Shown piece by piece: positions 42,865 to 51,394 of a stretch of 64,000 nt of DNA; position 1 is the stretch's first letter; each line of letters starts with the position of its first letter. Under the pieces are notes generated by a model, which made no database searches, was not told where the DNA came from, and was given only the letters and a program-made list of their open reading frames with translations. The stretch comes from G942493215 sp942493215 (GTDB lineage: Bacteria > Bacillota_I > Bacilli_A > RF39 > UBA660): positions 1,178,001 to 1,242,000 of the forward strand of contig OW818670.1 in the NCBI GenBank assembly GCA_942493215.1, read 5' to 3'. The position numbers and the translations under genes were made by a program.

Positions 42865-42882
42865 AGTTGTTGGAGGTGTTTT

Positions 42883-44484
42883 ATGACAAAATATGTTTTT
42901 GTTACGGGAGGAGTTGTATCAGGATTAGGTAAGGGAATAACCGCATCATCTTTAGCCTTATTATTAAAATCAAGAGGTTATAAAGTGTTTATGCAGAAGT
43001 TTGATCCATACATTAATATTGATCCGGGTACTATGTCACCATATCAGCATGGAGAAGTATTTGTAACAGCTGATGGTAGTGAAACTGATCTAGATCTTGG
43101 ACATTATGAACGTTTCATTGATGAAGAATTAAATTATTCGTCTAATATTACGACGGGTAAAATATATGCATCTGTTATTGAAAAAGAACGTCGCGGGGAT
43201 TTTTTGGGTGGCACAGTTCAAATTGTTCCTCATATCACTAATGAAATAAAAAGTAAAGTTTATGAAGCAGGGTCTTCATCAGGTGCCGATATTGTTATTA
43301 CCGAAATTGGTGGCACAGTTGGTGATATTGAGTCTTTAGCATTCATAGAAGCATTAAGACAAGTACGGTGTGAATTAGGAGTAGAAAATACGGCCTTTGT
43401 TCATACGACTTTAGTACCTTATATTTATGGTTCTGGAGAATTAAAAACTAAACCAACTCAACATAGTGTTATTGAATTAAGAAGTCTAGGCATTCAACCA
43501 GACTTTATAGTTGCACGTGCACCACTAACATTAGAAGAAGATTTAAAAAAGAAGATATCTTTATATTGTAGTATTCCTACAGACAATGTTGTTGAAGCTA
43601 TTGATGTGAAGAATATTTACCAAATACCATTAAATTTTTATCATCAAAAAATTGATGAATCAGTCTTAAAACAATTTAAATTAGCTATTAAACCTATCGA
43701 TATAAAAGCCTGGGAGAATTTAGTTACGACGGTTGATAATTTAAAAGATACGGTTGAAATTGCTTTAGTAGGTAAATATGTGGAACTACATGACGCATAT
43801 TTATCAGTAGCGGAAGCCTTAAGACATGCCGGATATAAGCATAAAGTAAAAGTAAATATTAACTGGATTGATTCCGAAAAATTAGAAGATATTGCTGATT
43901 TATCAGAGGTATTTAAAGATTGTAAGGGTATTGTTGTACCTGGAGGGTTCGGTTATCGAGGTATTGAAGGTAAAATAAAAGCTATTACATATGCTAGAAC
44001 TCATAAGATTCCTTTCTTGGGATTATGTCTAGGTTTACAATTAGCCGTTATTGAATTTGCACGTAATGTCTGTGATATACCTAAAGCATCATCAACCGAA
44101 TTTGATGGCTTATGCATTGATCCCATTATTGATTTAATGGCTGATCAAAAATCCATTATTAATATGGGTGGAACATTAAGATTGGGTAATTATGAATGTA
44201 CTTTAATAAAAGGAACATTGGCAGCTAAAATATATAAATCGGATATTATTTTAGAAAGACATCGTCATCGTTATGAGTTTAATAATGCTTATAAAGAAAA
44301 ATTAGAAGCTAAAGGATTAGTTTTCTCTGGTTATAATAAAGAAGCTAATCTAATGGAAATGATGGAATTGCCAAGTCATCCTTTCTTTATCGCATCGCAA
44401 TTCCATCCCGAATTTAGAAGTCGTCCAACTAGACCACATCCATTGTTTGATGCCTTTGTTGGTGCTTCTATTAAACAAAAATAA
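42883..44484 (+). CDS. pyrG: CTP synthase
   Basis: A 533-residue enzyme that aminates UTP to CTP with glutamine. The N-terminal synthetase domain begins KYVFVTGGVVSGLGKGITAS and contains MQKFDPYINIDPGTMSPYQH. The glutaminase domain has PGGFGYRGIEGK, the catalytic Cys in LGLCLGLQLAVIEFARN, and the His-Glu pair in FHPEFRSRPTRPHPLF. Full length. The leader contains a terminator-like hairpin that probably regulates the gene. GGAGGTG is the ribosome site. Confidence 0.97.
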   Translation: MTKYVFVTGGVVSGLGKGITASSLALLLKSRGYKVFMQKFDPYINIDPGTMSPYQHGEVFVTADGSETDLDLGHYERFIDEELNYSSNITTGKIYASVIEKERRGDFLGGTVQIVPHITNEIKSKVYEAGSSSGADIVITEIGGTVGDIESLAFIEALRQVRCELGVENTAFVHTTLVPYIYGSGELKTKPTQHSVIELRSLGIQPDFIVARAPLTLEEDLKKKISLYCSIPTDNVVEAIDVKNIYQIPLNFYHQKIDESVLKQFKLAIKPIDIKAWENLVTTVDNLKDTVEIALVGKYVELHDAYLSVAEALRHAGYKHKVKVNINWIDSEKLEDIADLSEVFKDCKGIVVPGGFGYRGIEGKIKAITYARTHKIPFLGLCLGLQLAVIEFARNVCDIPKASSTEFDGLCIDPIIDLMADQKSIINMGGTLRLGNYECTLIKGTLAAKIYKSDIILERHRHRYEFNNAYKEKLEAKGLVFSGYNKEANLMEMMELPSHPFFIASQFHPEFRSRPTRPHPLFDAFVGASIKQK

Positions 44485-44500
44485 TTATATAATACATAAA

Positions 44501-44528
44501 AAAAGGACTAGTTTTTACTAGTTCTTTT
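44501..44528. terminator. Bidirectional terminator
   Basis: An 11-bp stem with one G-T pair (44502-44512 with 44517-44527) between pyrG and the convergent exported-protein gene, with A-run on the left and T-rich sequence on the right. Confidence 0.7.
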
Positions 44529-45441
44529 AGATTACTTTTCTAATCTTCTTTAAATAATAATATACACTACCACCTATAATAGCAAGACCACCAATGATGA
44601 ATATCCAAGTACTAGCTTCACTATCTTTATCCTTATCAATATTACCAATTGTTGGAGAAGATGTTGGTGAATTATTATAACGAATAACGACATATTCCGT
44701 TCCTAAAGACTTTAAGGAAGCGGGATTGTAACTATCATTACCAGTCAGTTTGACGGGCTCTTTAGTAGGATCTTTATCAAAAAAATCAAATCTAATTGTC
44801 GAAGTATAATCACTATTTAGAGTATCAAAATCATAAAGATTTTTATACTCGTCAATAACACCATTGGGATTAGCGCTAAGATCAATCCCTAGGATAGACG
44901 CTAATTGCTGTTCAATTGTTTTATTATCTAAACTATTATCAGCTGGTGGCGTTTCAATATAATCATCATCAGAATTAAGACGATAAACAACTCGAAATCC
45001 CCATGGATAATAATTACTATCTAAATTATGAATAGTCGCCACATCACCCATATCAAGGGTAATATCATCCTTATCTTCCCAATGTTCATCACTACTATCT
45101 AAATAATAAGTATCCTTACCAGTTAAACTGGCATAATTAGTTCCCGCTACCGGTGTAACATTAATATTTAATGTTTCATAAATAGCCAAATGACTAGTAG
45201 GATCATTAGCTTTATAACTAAGTATTGTCTTTAATTGCTCAGTTGTTAAAGTCATAGTATTTAAATAATTGTTTAAATCGAAATAGGTGCGATTATTGAC
45301 CCGGCTTTTAGCAATCGTCGTATAAAAAGTATCAACTAAATTAAAATTAACGGGAGTAGCTTCTGTATCACCAGCTTTAATACCACTTTTAAAACATAAA
45401 CAACAAATAATTATTAATAAACAAGATAGTAACTTTTTCAT
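44527..45441 (-). CDS. Exported protein with C-terminal TM anchor
   Basis: A 304-residue surface protein: signal peptide at 1-23 (MKKLLSCLLIIICCLCFKSG), an extracytoplasmic part of about 250 residues rich in Asp, Asn, Thr and Tyr, a Ser/Thr/Pro linker (NSPTSSPTIGNIDKD), one TM helix near 278-297 and a basic KKIRK tail. No LPxTG motif, so it is anchored by the TM helix, not by sortase. The ectodomain is not recognised. AGGGATGA-like ribosome site upstream. It resembles the gene at 3715-4461 in architecture only. Confidence 0.7.
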   Translation of the reverse strand: MKKLLSCLLIIICCLCFKSGIKAGDTEATPVNFNLVDTFYTTIAKSRVNNRTYFDLNNYLNTMTLTTEQLKTILSYKANDPTSHLAIYETLNINVTPVAGTNYASLTGKDTYYLDSSDEHWEDKDDITLDMGDVATIHNLDSNYYPWGFRVVYRLNSDDDYIETPPADNSLDNKTIEQQLASILGIDLSANPNGVIDEYKNLYDFDTLNSDYTSTIRFDFFDKDPTKEPVKLTGNDSYNPASLKSLGTEYVVIRYNNSPTSSPTIGNIDKDKDSEASTWIFIIGGLAIIGGSVYYYLKKIRKVI

Positions 45442-45575
45442 CTAATCATCCCTTTATCTATTAAAATCTATTAAAATAATTAAAAAATATGTCATAATAT
45501 ACATAAAATGTAAAGTATAAATTATAATTAATTTACTAATAATAGTAAAAATGTTACAATTTATATGGTGATATT

Positions 45576-46286
45576 ATGCAGCGCTATTTTGCCGCAACAA
45601 AAAACAAAGAAATACTCACTTTAGATAATAGTGACATTCATCACATTCTTCATGTAATGCGAATGAATGATAATGATAATATCGAAGTCGTTTATGAAGA
45701 ACAATTATATTTATGTAGTATTACTATTAATGGTGAACAACTTTTAGTTAAGGTTATTAACCAAATAGAAAAAATAAATAAAGCCAAACATATTACTTTA
45801 ATTGTCCCTTTGGTCAAAGAACAAAAATTAGATTATATTTTACAAAAGAGTACTGAATTAGGGGCCAGTGCGATTATCTTAGTCGAAATGCAAAGATCAG
45901 TCGTAAAAATGGTTAATGAAAAACAAGAAAAAAAGATTGATCGCTGGACTAAAATTTGTAAAGAAGCAAGTGAACAATCAATGCGTTTAAATATACCTGT
46001 TATAAGCCAATATAAAAGTATAAAAGATATTAAAATAGATACGGGCTTAAATTTAATATGTAGTACCAAAATAAAAGAAAATAATATTCGTAAATCTTTG
46101 CAAAATAATCAAAATTATGATAGAATAACGGTAGCAATTGGACCAGAGGGAGGATTTACTCCTGAAGAAGAAAACTATCTTATTGATAAAGGTTTTATTC
46201 CTGTTACTTTAGGACATAATATTATGCGAGTTGAAACTGTTCCTTTATTTATTTTAAGTGTTATTAATTATGAAAATATGGAGTGA
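45576..46286 (+). CDS. rsmE: 16S rRNA (uracil1498-N3)-methyltransferase
   Basis: A 236-residue SPOUT methyltransferase with an N-terminal PUA-like domain (RYFAATKNKEILTLDNSDIH then ILHVMRM) and the trefoil-knot SAM site AIGPEGGFTPEEENYLIDKG with TLGHNIMRVET. It methylates U1498 of 16S rRNA. GGTGAT precedes the ATG. The stop is TGA, four bases before the next gene, with mtaB two genes on, a usual Firmicutes neighbourhood. Confidence 0.95.
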   Translation: MQRYFAATKNKEILTLDNSDIHHILHVMRMNDNDNIEVVYEEQLYLCSITINGEQLLVKVINQIEKINKAKHITLIVPLVKEQKLDYILQKSTELGASAIILVEMQRSVVKMVNEKQEKKIDRWTKICKEASEQSMRLNIPVISQYKSIKDIKIDTGLNLICSTKIKENNIRKSLQNNQNYDRITVAIGPEGGFTPEEENYLIDKGFIPVTLGHNIMRVETVPLFILSVINYENME

Positions 46287-46290
46287 TATA

Positions 46291-47148
46291 ATGAAAGATT
46301 TATTACTAAACCTATCTAGTAGTGATATTTTACTAGGAATTATAATAATTGCTGTTTTAATTGTAGCAGTTATTGTATGGATTATTGTTGCTAATAATCG
46401 TAAAAAAGAGATGATAATACCTAAAAAGAAAATTGAAACGATTGAAGAAATATTACAAGAACCAGTTAAACCTCCAGTTGAAGATAAATCAGCAATTCAA
46501 GGTTTACTAGATCAAATGGCCAAAGATTTAGAAGATAAAGAAAAAGATGAGGTCGTAACTTTTGAACAAGAACAGGAAGAAAAAGCTATTATTAGTTATC
46601 AACAGTTATTAGCAGCTAAAAAAGGCGATAATGTCGTTAAAGAGACACCATTAGAAGCAACATCTAGTATTGAAATAATTGATATACCTGAAGAACCAAT
46701 AACGGCACCGGTTACTAGTCAACCAGTTCCTATTGAACCAGTTAATAAAGATAATTCATCATTAGAAGATACTAAAAAATTTCGGACAACCGAATTTATT
46801 TCACCAGTTTTTGGGCGTAGTGATAAGAATGTCCAATATCGTAATGTTGATCGCTCGGAAATTATGGCTAAATTTACACCTAAAGAAGTTAAAGAGGAAC
46901 AACCACTTCATGCTGTACCGCCTAAACCAGTAGAAGTACCACAACACCCTGTTCAACCTGTTAAGGAAACAGTTAATATGCCCAATACGCGACTTGGCAG
47001 ATTGGAAAGTATTAAACCGAATGTTGATGAAATAGTTGATTTAAAGGAATTAGAAACGACTATTAAAAAAGTGGTTAAAAAAGATGAAGTAAAAAAAGAT
47101 GAAGAGTTTTTAAAATCACTAATTGCTTTTCGAAAAAATTTAGAATAA
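46291..47148 (+). CDS. Single-TM protein with long disordered tail
   Basis: A 285-residue protein with a TM helix at about 12-35 (GIIIIAVLIVAVIVWIIVAN) followed by an acidic and Pro-rich, presumably disordered cytoplasmic tail. It contains a short hydrophobic island, TTEFISPVFGRSDKNVQYRN, near 175-195 and a C-terminal Lys/Glu helix. It resembles scaffold-type envelope proteins of Firmicutes, but no named family is recognised. It lies four bases after rsmE, with GGAGTGAT as ribosome site, so it is part of the rsmE-mtaB operon. A terminator overlaps its stop. Confidence 0.65.
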   Translation: MKDLLLNLSSSDILLGIIIIAVLIVAVIVWIIVANNRKKEMIIPKKKIETIEEILQEPVKPPVEDKSAIQGLLDQMAKDLEDKEKDEVVTFEQEQEEKAIISYQQLLAAKKGDNVVKETPLEATSSIEIIDIPEEPITAPVTSQPVPIEPVNKDNSSLEDTKKFRTTEFISPVFGRSDKNVQYRNVDRSEIMAKFTPKEVKEEQPLHAVPPKPVEVPQHPVQPVKETVNMPNTRLGRLESIKPNVDEIVDLKELETTIKKVVKKDEVKKDEEFLKSLIAFRKNLE

Positions 47149-47167
47149 GCCATAAGGCTTATTTTTT
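47144..47167 (+). terminator. Intrinsic terminator
   Basis: An 8-bp stem AATAAGCC/GGCTTATT with a 4-base loop and T6, overlapping the preceding stop codon. It may only partly reduce transcription into mtaB, which starts 13 bases later. Confidence 0.7.
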
Positions 47168-47179
47168 AGGGGGACTAAT

Positions 47180-48460
47180 ATGACGTTTAATATATATACT
47201 CTAGGATGTAAAGTTAATACTTATGAATCTAATGTAATGCGTGATTTACTAATTAATGAAGGTTATCGTGAAGTAACAACGGATGATGGGGCAGATATTA
47301 GTATTATTAATACTTGTACGGTAACTAATACGGCTGATAATAAATCTTTAAAAACCATTAGACAAGCCATAAGTAAAAATAATGATAGTATAATTATTGT
47401 AGTTGGTTGTTTAGCGCAAACTAATAAAGAAAAAATAACCATTCCTGGAGTTGATATTATACTAGGTAATAAAGATAAAAGTAAGATAATTAATTATATA
47501 AATGAGTACTTAGCTAATAAGAAGATTATTACTAATATTGAAGATTTAAAATCTACATCTTTTGAACCAATGCTCTTAAATAATTTTAATAAAACAAGAG
47601 CTTTTGTTAAAATTCAAGATGGTTGTAATAATTATTGCTCATATTGTATTATTCCTTATGCGAGAGGTAATGTTCGTAGTAAGAATAAAGATGATGTTAT
47701 AAAGGAAGTAACTAATTTAGTCAATAGTGATCATCAAGAAGTTGTTTTAGCCGGTATTCATACTGGTAATTATGGAGCGGAATTTAATAATTATGATTTT
47801 GCTGATCTTTTAAATGACTTAGTTAAAATACCTAATCTAAAAAGATTACGTATTTCTTCGATTGAAATAACCGAGTTAAATGATCGTGTTTTAAAAGTAA
47901 TAGAAGATAGTTCTATTCTTGTTGATCATTTACATATACCATTACAATCAGGTAGTAACAAGATATTAAAAGCCATGAATCGTAAGTATGATGTTAATTA
48001 CTTTATCGATAAAGTAAAACAAATAAGAACTATACGACCAGATATTTCTTTAACCACTGATGTTATAGTAGGATTTCCTGATGAAACAGAAGAAGATTTT
48101 AATGAAACAGTAAAGACTATAAAAGCAATTAACTTTTCTAAACTACATGTTTTTCCTTATTCAAAAAGAGCAGGAACTAAAGCTGCTGATATGCCTAATC
48201 AAATAGCCGAAGAAACAAAGAAAATAAGAGTTCAAGCATTACTAAAATTATCAAAAGAATTAGAGATAAATTATATGGATAAATCCATTAATAAAAAAGT
48301 ATCATTTATTCCTGAAGCCTATAATAATAATTATTTAATAGGACATACGGGTAATTATTTATTAATTAAGACCTTAGGATCTAAAGAATTATTACATACG
48401 ACTGTGGATGCTACCATTGAAAAAATATCTTATCCATATTGTATTTCAAGGATTGATTAG
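47180..48460 (+). CDS. mtaB: tRNA t6A37 methylthiotransferase MtaB
   Basis: A 426-residue radical-SAM methylthiotransferase. The N-terminal TLGCKVNTYESNVMRDLL with NTCTVTN and VVGCLAQ supplies the auxiliary cluster Cys residues. The radical-SAM CNNYCSYCIIPYARG follows, and a TRAM domain ends the protein. The TLGCKVN signature distinguishes MtaB (t6A to ms2t6A) from MiaB. GGGGGACT precedes the ATG. It acts on the same tRNA position as TcdA. Confidence 0.95.
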   Translation: MTFNIYTLGCKVNTYESNVMRDLLINEGYREVTTDDGADISIINTCTVTNTADNKSLKTIRQAISKNNDSIIIVVGCLAQTNKEKITIPGVDIILGNKDKSKIINYINEYLANKKIITNIEDLKSTSFEPMLLNNFNKTRAFVKIQDGCNNYCSYCIIPYARGNVRSKNKDDVIKEVTNLVNSDHQEVVLAGIHTGNYGAEFNNYDFADLLNDLVKIPNLKRLRISSIEITELNDRVLKVIEDSSILVDHLHIPLQSGSNKILKAMNRKYDVNYFIDKVKQIRTIRPDISLTTDVIVGFPDETEEDFNETVKTIKAINFSKLHVFPYSKRAGTKAADMPNQIAEETKKIRVQALLKLSKELEINYMDKSINKKVSFIPEAYNNNYLIGHTGNYLLIKTLGSKELLHTTVDATIEKISYPYCISRID

Positions 48461-48489
48461 TGGATTAATTTATGCTATAATTTTTTCAG

Positions 48490-48563
48490 GCCGCAATAGT
48501 ATAATGGCATTACGAGGCCATGGTAAGGCTTTAATCCGTGTCCGATTCACGGTTGCGGCACCA
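48490..48563 (+). tRNA. tRNA-Thr (anticodon GGT)
   Basis: Acceptor stem GCCGCAA pairs perfectly with TTGCGGC. The anticodon stem AGGCC/GGCTT (one G-T) encloses loop ATGGTAA, giving anticodon GGT after the invariant T33. T-stem CCGTG/CACGG is perfect and the T-loop is TCCGATT, the same unusual loop as in tRNA-Gly. CCA is encoded. A hairpin terminator follows. Confidence 0.9.
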
Positions 48564-48572
48564 TATAGTAAT

Positions 48573-48595
48573 AACACTCAAAATAGAGTGTTTTT
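48573..48595 (+). terminator. Terminator of tRNA-Thr
   Basis: A 7-bp stem AACACTC/GAGTGTT with a 6-base loop followed by T, ten bases after the tRNA. Confidence 0.75.
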
Positions 48596-48606
48596 ATATA
48601 CTTAAT

Positions 48607-48635
48607 TTGACAATCAAAATATAATATGTTAATAT
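48607..48635 (+). promoter_or_regulatory. Promoter of the first two-TM paralogue
   Basis: TTGACA (48607-48612), 17-base spacer, TAATAT (48630-48635). The spacer differs from that of the promoter at 50298-50326 at only one position. Confidence 0.75.
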
Positions 48636-48662
48636 ACCTTCATAAAAAAAGGGGGAAAATAT

Positions 48663-49313
48663 ATGACAAAATTATCACTTAAAGGATGTATTGAAATGGC
48701 TAATGAAAAATATAATGTTAAAATGGCTATTAATTATATCTTTAAATTTCTTGCATTTTATATTATTGGTGGTTTAGCAGTCTTTGGTGCTTTGAATATT
48801 GTTTCTGCTCTTAATGGAATACAACTTATTTCGACTAACGATTATGAAAAAAATGTAGAAGAAATATTATCTGCAGTAAAAGGTATATTATTAATTTCTT
48901 TAGGTGTTCCGACAGTTGGTACTGGTGTAGCCTTATTAATTGAACGTTTAGTAGGTAAAATTGGTTTAATAAAGCTTGCAAAATATCTTTCAAAAGAAGA
49001 TATTAAATTAACTTCTTCTGATTTAAAAAAGGCTGAAGTTGTTACTGAAAGAACTGAAAAATCAGTAGCTACAAATATACCAGAAATGACAAGTAAAGAA
49101 ACAAATGTTACTAATATTGCATTTATTCCTTCAAAATCAGGAAAAACATATGTGGCTACAGAAACAATAAGCACAAGAACTATTGGTAACGATAATAATA
49201 CTACTGAAACAGGACCACAATTATTAGATCAAACAGAAGCAGAAGTATGGTTAAATGGATATCCAAAAATAGCGGATAAAGTAAGAACAATGAAACCATT
49301 ACATAAATTTTAA
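48663..49313 (+). CDS. Two-TM membrane protein, first of a paralogue pair
   Basis: A 216-residue protein: an amphipathic N-terminus (MTKLSLKGCIEMANEKYNVK), TM helices at about 27-50 and 75-97, and a cytoplasmic C-terminal part with KKAEVVTERTEKSV and AFIPSKSGKTYVATE. The gene at 50354 has the same plan and shares SLSLKESIE/LSLKGCIE, two TM helices and FIPNNENVVVAKE. The ribosome site is GGGGG. Function unknown. Confidence 0.65.
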   Translation: MTKLSLKGCIEMANEKYNVKMAINYIFKFLAFYIIGGLAVFGALNIVSALNGIQLISTNDYEKNVEEILSAVKGILLISLGVPTVGTGVALLIERLVGKIGLIKLAKYLSKEDIKLTSSDLKKAEVVTERTEKSVATNIPEMTSKETNVTNIAFIPSKSGKTYVATETISTRTIGNDNNTTETGPQLLDQTEAEVWLNGYPKIADKVRTMKPLHKF

Positions 49314-49317
49314 TGAT

Positions 49318-49345
49318 AAAGAACTATAATATAGTTCTTTTTTTA
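49318..49345 (+). terminator. Intrinsic terminator
   Basis: Stem AAGAACTAT/ATAGTTCTT with a short loop followed by a T7 run. Confidence 0.75.
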
Positions 49346-49444
49346 TTCTACAATTTTATAATGTAATATAAAAAATATATACAATATTAAAAATATGTAG
49401 TATTATATAATCATTTAATTGATTGTTATAAAAGAGGTGTTGTT

Positions 49445-50296
49445 GTGGGAATAAGCAATAGAAATCTTGGTATATCATCAAATGGCTTTTATTATCAGAA
49501 AATAAGAAGTGAACAAAGTATATTGATAGAATTTAAAAAAACAGTTGATTTTATTTTGGGATACATTATAACTTTCTTTAGTAATATATATCCTAATCTA
49601 TCTAGTGACGAAATTACGATAAGATTTATAAATTATGGTGATAAAGAACTAGTATATGCAGTTAAAGCTGGCAATAAAGAATATGTAGTCTTAATTGGTC
49701 AACCAGCTAATGAAATGAGATTTGTTGAACAAGAATTTAATAACTTAAAATCATTAGCGAGAATCAGTAATAGTGTCATAGAGCCAATGTGCTACATTAA
49801 TAGTGGCGATCGTGAAGCTTTTATTGCTCCATACATTCATCAAGCAGGTTGTATAGCTAGTGAAGAAGAATGGGGTATACATACTTATGAACCAGAACAT
49901 CATTTTGAACCTTTCTCCAACTATGATAGAAGCATAATTATAAGAAGTATGGTTGCATTATTAATTAGTATGTATGATAGAGAAAGAAAATTAGGAGTAG
50001 CTAATTGTCAAATCGATAATGGTGATTTTATTTTACTAAAAGAATGGTTTAATAGTGATCATACTATTGAAAGGACTTTATCATTTATAAAGTTAACCAC
50101 TGCTAGAAGTTTAATTTCAATTAGTCTTGATGAATATAAGAAGATATTGCGTAGTGAATTACTTAAAGCAAAGGATAATTGTAGGAATATGTTAGTTAAT
50201 TGTGGGAGATATCTACCAATAGATAAAAAAGATATTGAGGTCGGAATTGATATAGGCTATCAATTATATAAGAAACAATCAAAATTAAGAGTGTAA
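49445..50296 (+). CDS. Hypothetical protein, weakly kinase-like
   Basis: A 283-residue soluble protein starting at GTG with AGAGGTG upstream. The central part, ELVYAVKAGNKEYVVLIGQP then MRFVEQEFNNLKSLARI and REAFIAPYIHQAG, resembles the N-lobe of aminoglycoside-phosphotransferase or kinase-like folds, including a VxAGxxxYV strand with a Lys, but the catalytic HxD and DxD are not evident. It sits between the two paralogous TM genes. Function unknown. Confidence 0.6.
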   Translation: MGISNRNLGISSNGFYYQKIRSEQSILIEFKKTVDFILGYIITFFSNIYPNLSSDEITIRFINYGDKELVYAVKAGNKEYVVLIGQPANEMRFVEQEFNNLKSLARISNSVIEPMCYINSGDREAFIAPYIHQAGCIASEEEWGIHTYEPEHHFEPFSNYDRSIIIRSMVALLISMYDRERKLGVANCQIDNGDFILLKEWFNSDHTIERTLSFIKLTTARSLISISLDEYKKILRSELLKAKDNCRNMLVNCGRYLPIDKKDIEVGIDIGYQLYKKQSKLRV

Positions 50297-50297
50297 T

Positions 50298-50326
50298 TTG
50301 ACAATAAAAATATAATATGTTAAAAT
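50298..50326 (+). promoter_or_regulatory. Promoter of the second two-TM paralogue
   Basis: TTGACA (50298-50303), 17-base spacer, TAAAAT (50321-50326). It is nearly identical to 48607-48635, so promoter and gene were duplicated together. Confidence 0.75.
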
Positions 50327-50353
50327 AGCCCTCGTTAAAAAGGGGAGAAGTAT

Positions 50354-51007
50354 ATGGCAAAAATATCATATAAAGATAAAGCTATGTCATCATTATCACT
50401 TAAAGAAAGTATAGAAAAAGTAAATCTTAAATTTAATACTAAAAGGTTTTTTAATATAATAATTTGTTTATCAGCATCGATGTTTATATTGTTTATTGCG
50501 GTATTAGGTATAGCTAATGCTACAGCGGTAGGTGACAAATTAGAAGATTTAAGAAAGTCATTAGAGAAAGATAATTTTATCAAACAATTACTGGCAATGT
50601 TCTTTGTAACACTTTCAATATCTTCTATGGTTGAACCAGCTGCCCATCTTTCAGAAAAGCATCAAGCAAAGAAAAAATTGAAAATATGTCGAAAATTATT
50701 TGAAAGTAAAAATCTTAAAATAACACGTTCTGAATTACGATTAGCGGGAACTGTTACACTTGAATCTGATCCTTTAGATATTGACCAAATAACTACAAAC
50801 TATATTTTCATTCCAAACAATGAAAATGTAGTTGTTGCTAAAGAAGTAGGACGTAATGGTCAATTTGGATTTCCTACTATATTACCAGAATCAGATGCCA
50901 TAGCTATAATAGGGCAACATCCCGTAGAAGTAGCTGAAGCCGTAGGAAGAATGAAAGCACTTAAAAAAGTAGAAGAAGAATTTTTTGGTGATATAAAAAG
51001 AAGATAG
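50354..51007 (+). CDS. Two-TM membrane protein, second of a paralogue pair
   Basis: A 217-residue paralogue of the gene at 48663: N-terminal MSSLSLKESIEKVNLKFN, TM helices at about 34-55 and 77-95 (LLAMFFVTLSISSMVEPAAH), a basic linker and a C-terminal cytoplasmic domain with IFIPNNENVVVAKEVG and a final EAVGRMKALKKVEE (KVRTMKPLHKF in the other copy). GGGGAGAAG is the ribosome site. Function unknown; a stress or envelope role would be speculation. Confidence 0.65.
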   Translation: MAKISYKDKAMSSLSLKESIEKVNLKFNTKRFFNIIICLSASMFILFIAVLGIANATAVGDKLEDLRKSLEKDNFIKQLLAMFFVTLSISSMVEPAAHLSEKHQAKKKLKICRKLFESKNLKITRSELRLAGTVTLESDPLDIDQITTNYIFIPNNENVVVAKEVGRNGQFGFPTILPESDAIAIIGQHPVEVAEAVGRMKALKKVEEEFFGDIKRR

Positions 51008-51030
51008 TATAATTTTTAAAGATTAACATT

Positions 51031-51062
51031 AAAAAATATAGATTTAATAATCTATATTTTTT
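51031..51062. terminator. Bidirectional terminator
   Basis: A 14-bp stem (51031-51044 with 51049-51062) with A-run and T-run on either side, between the convergent two-TM and ASCH genes; it overlaps the ASCH stop. Confidence 0.8.
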
Positions 51063-51393
51063 CTATTCTTATACCTAAAACACCATATTGTTCTTGCTTT
51101 TCTTTAGTATAGAATTCCTCAAGGACACCCTTTAATTCATCTTTTGTCATTGATTTATCAGCTAACATATCAATATCAAAATCGTTAAATAAACTATTAA
51201 AATCACTATACCTTAATAATCCTATAACTTTAACTTTTAATGCTTCTGCATAATCTGGTTCTTTCAAAAAAGTGATAGTATCGCCAATATTAATTATTTG
51301 TCTTTTTTCATCAAATAATCTAATTTCAATTCTCTTTGTTCCATTATTAATAAAGTCAAAATATTTTGGTTGTAATTTCATTTCATGGTTCAT
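51052..51393 (-). CDS. ASCH domain protein
   Basis: A 113-residue single-domain ASCH protein. MKLQPKYFDFINNGTKRIEI, then RLFDEKRQIINIGDTITF and a C-terminal YGVLGIRI are typical; the TKRIEIRL element is the ASCH nucleic-acid-binding signature. ASCH proteins are PUA-like and bind RNA, and some act on modified cytidines. The start lies 12 bases from AGGAGG, so a second ATG at 51381 is an alternative. It follows, within two bases, the end of a broken membrane-protein gene with which it once formed an operon. Confidence 0.8.
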   Translation of the reverse strand: MNHEMKLQPKYFDFINNGTKRIEIRLFDEKRQIINIGDTITFLKEPDYAEALKVKVIGLLRYSDFNSLFNDFDIDMLADKSMTKDELKGVLEEFYTKEKQEQYGVLGIRIEKI

Positions 51394-51394
51394 T

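Noticed and set aside
48408..48605. Open frame covering tRNA-Thr
   Set aside because: Overlaps mtaB and the tRNA, with no ribosome site; a shadow frame.
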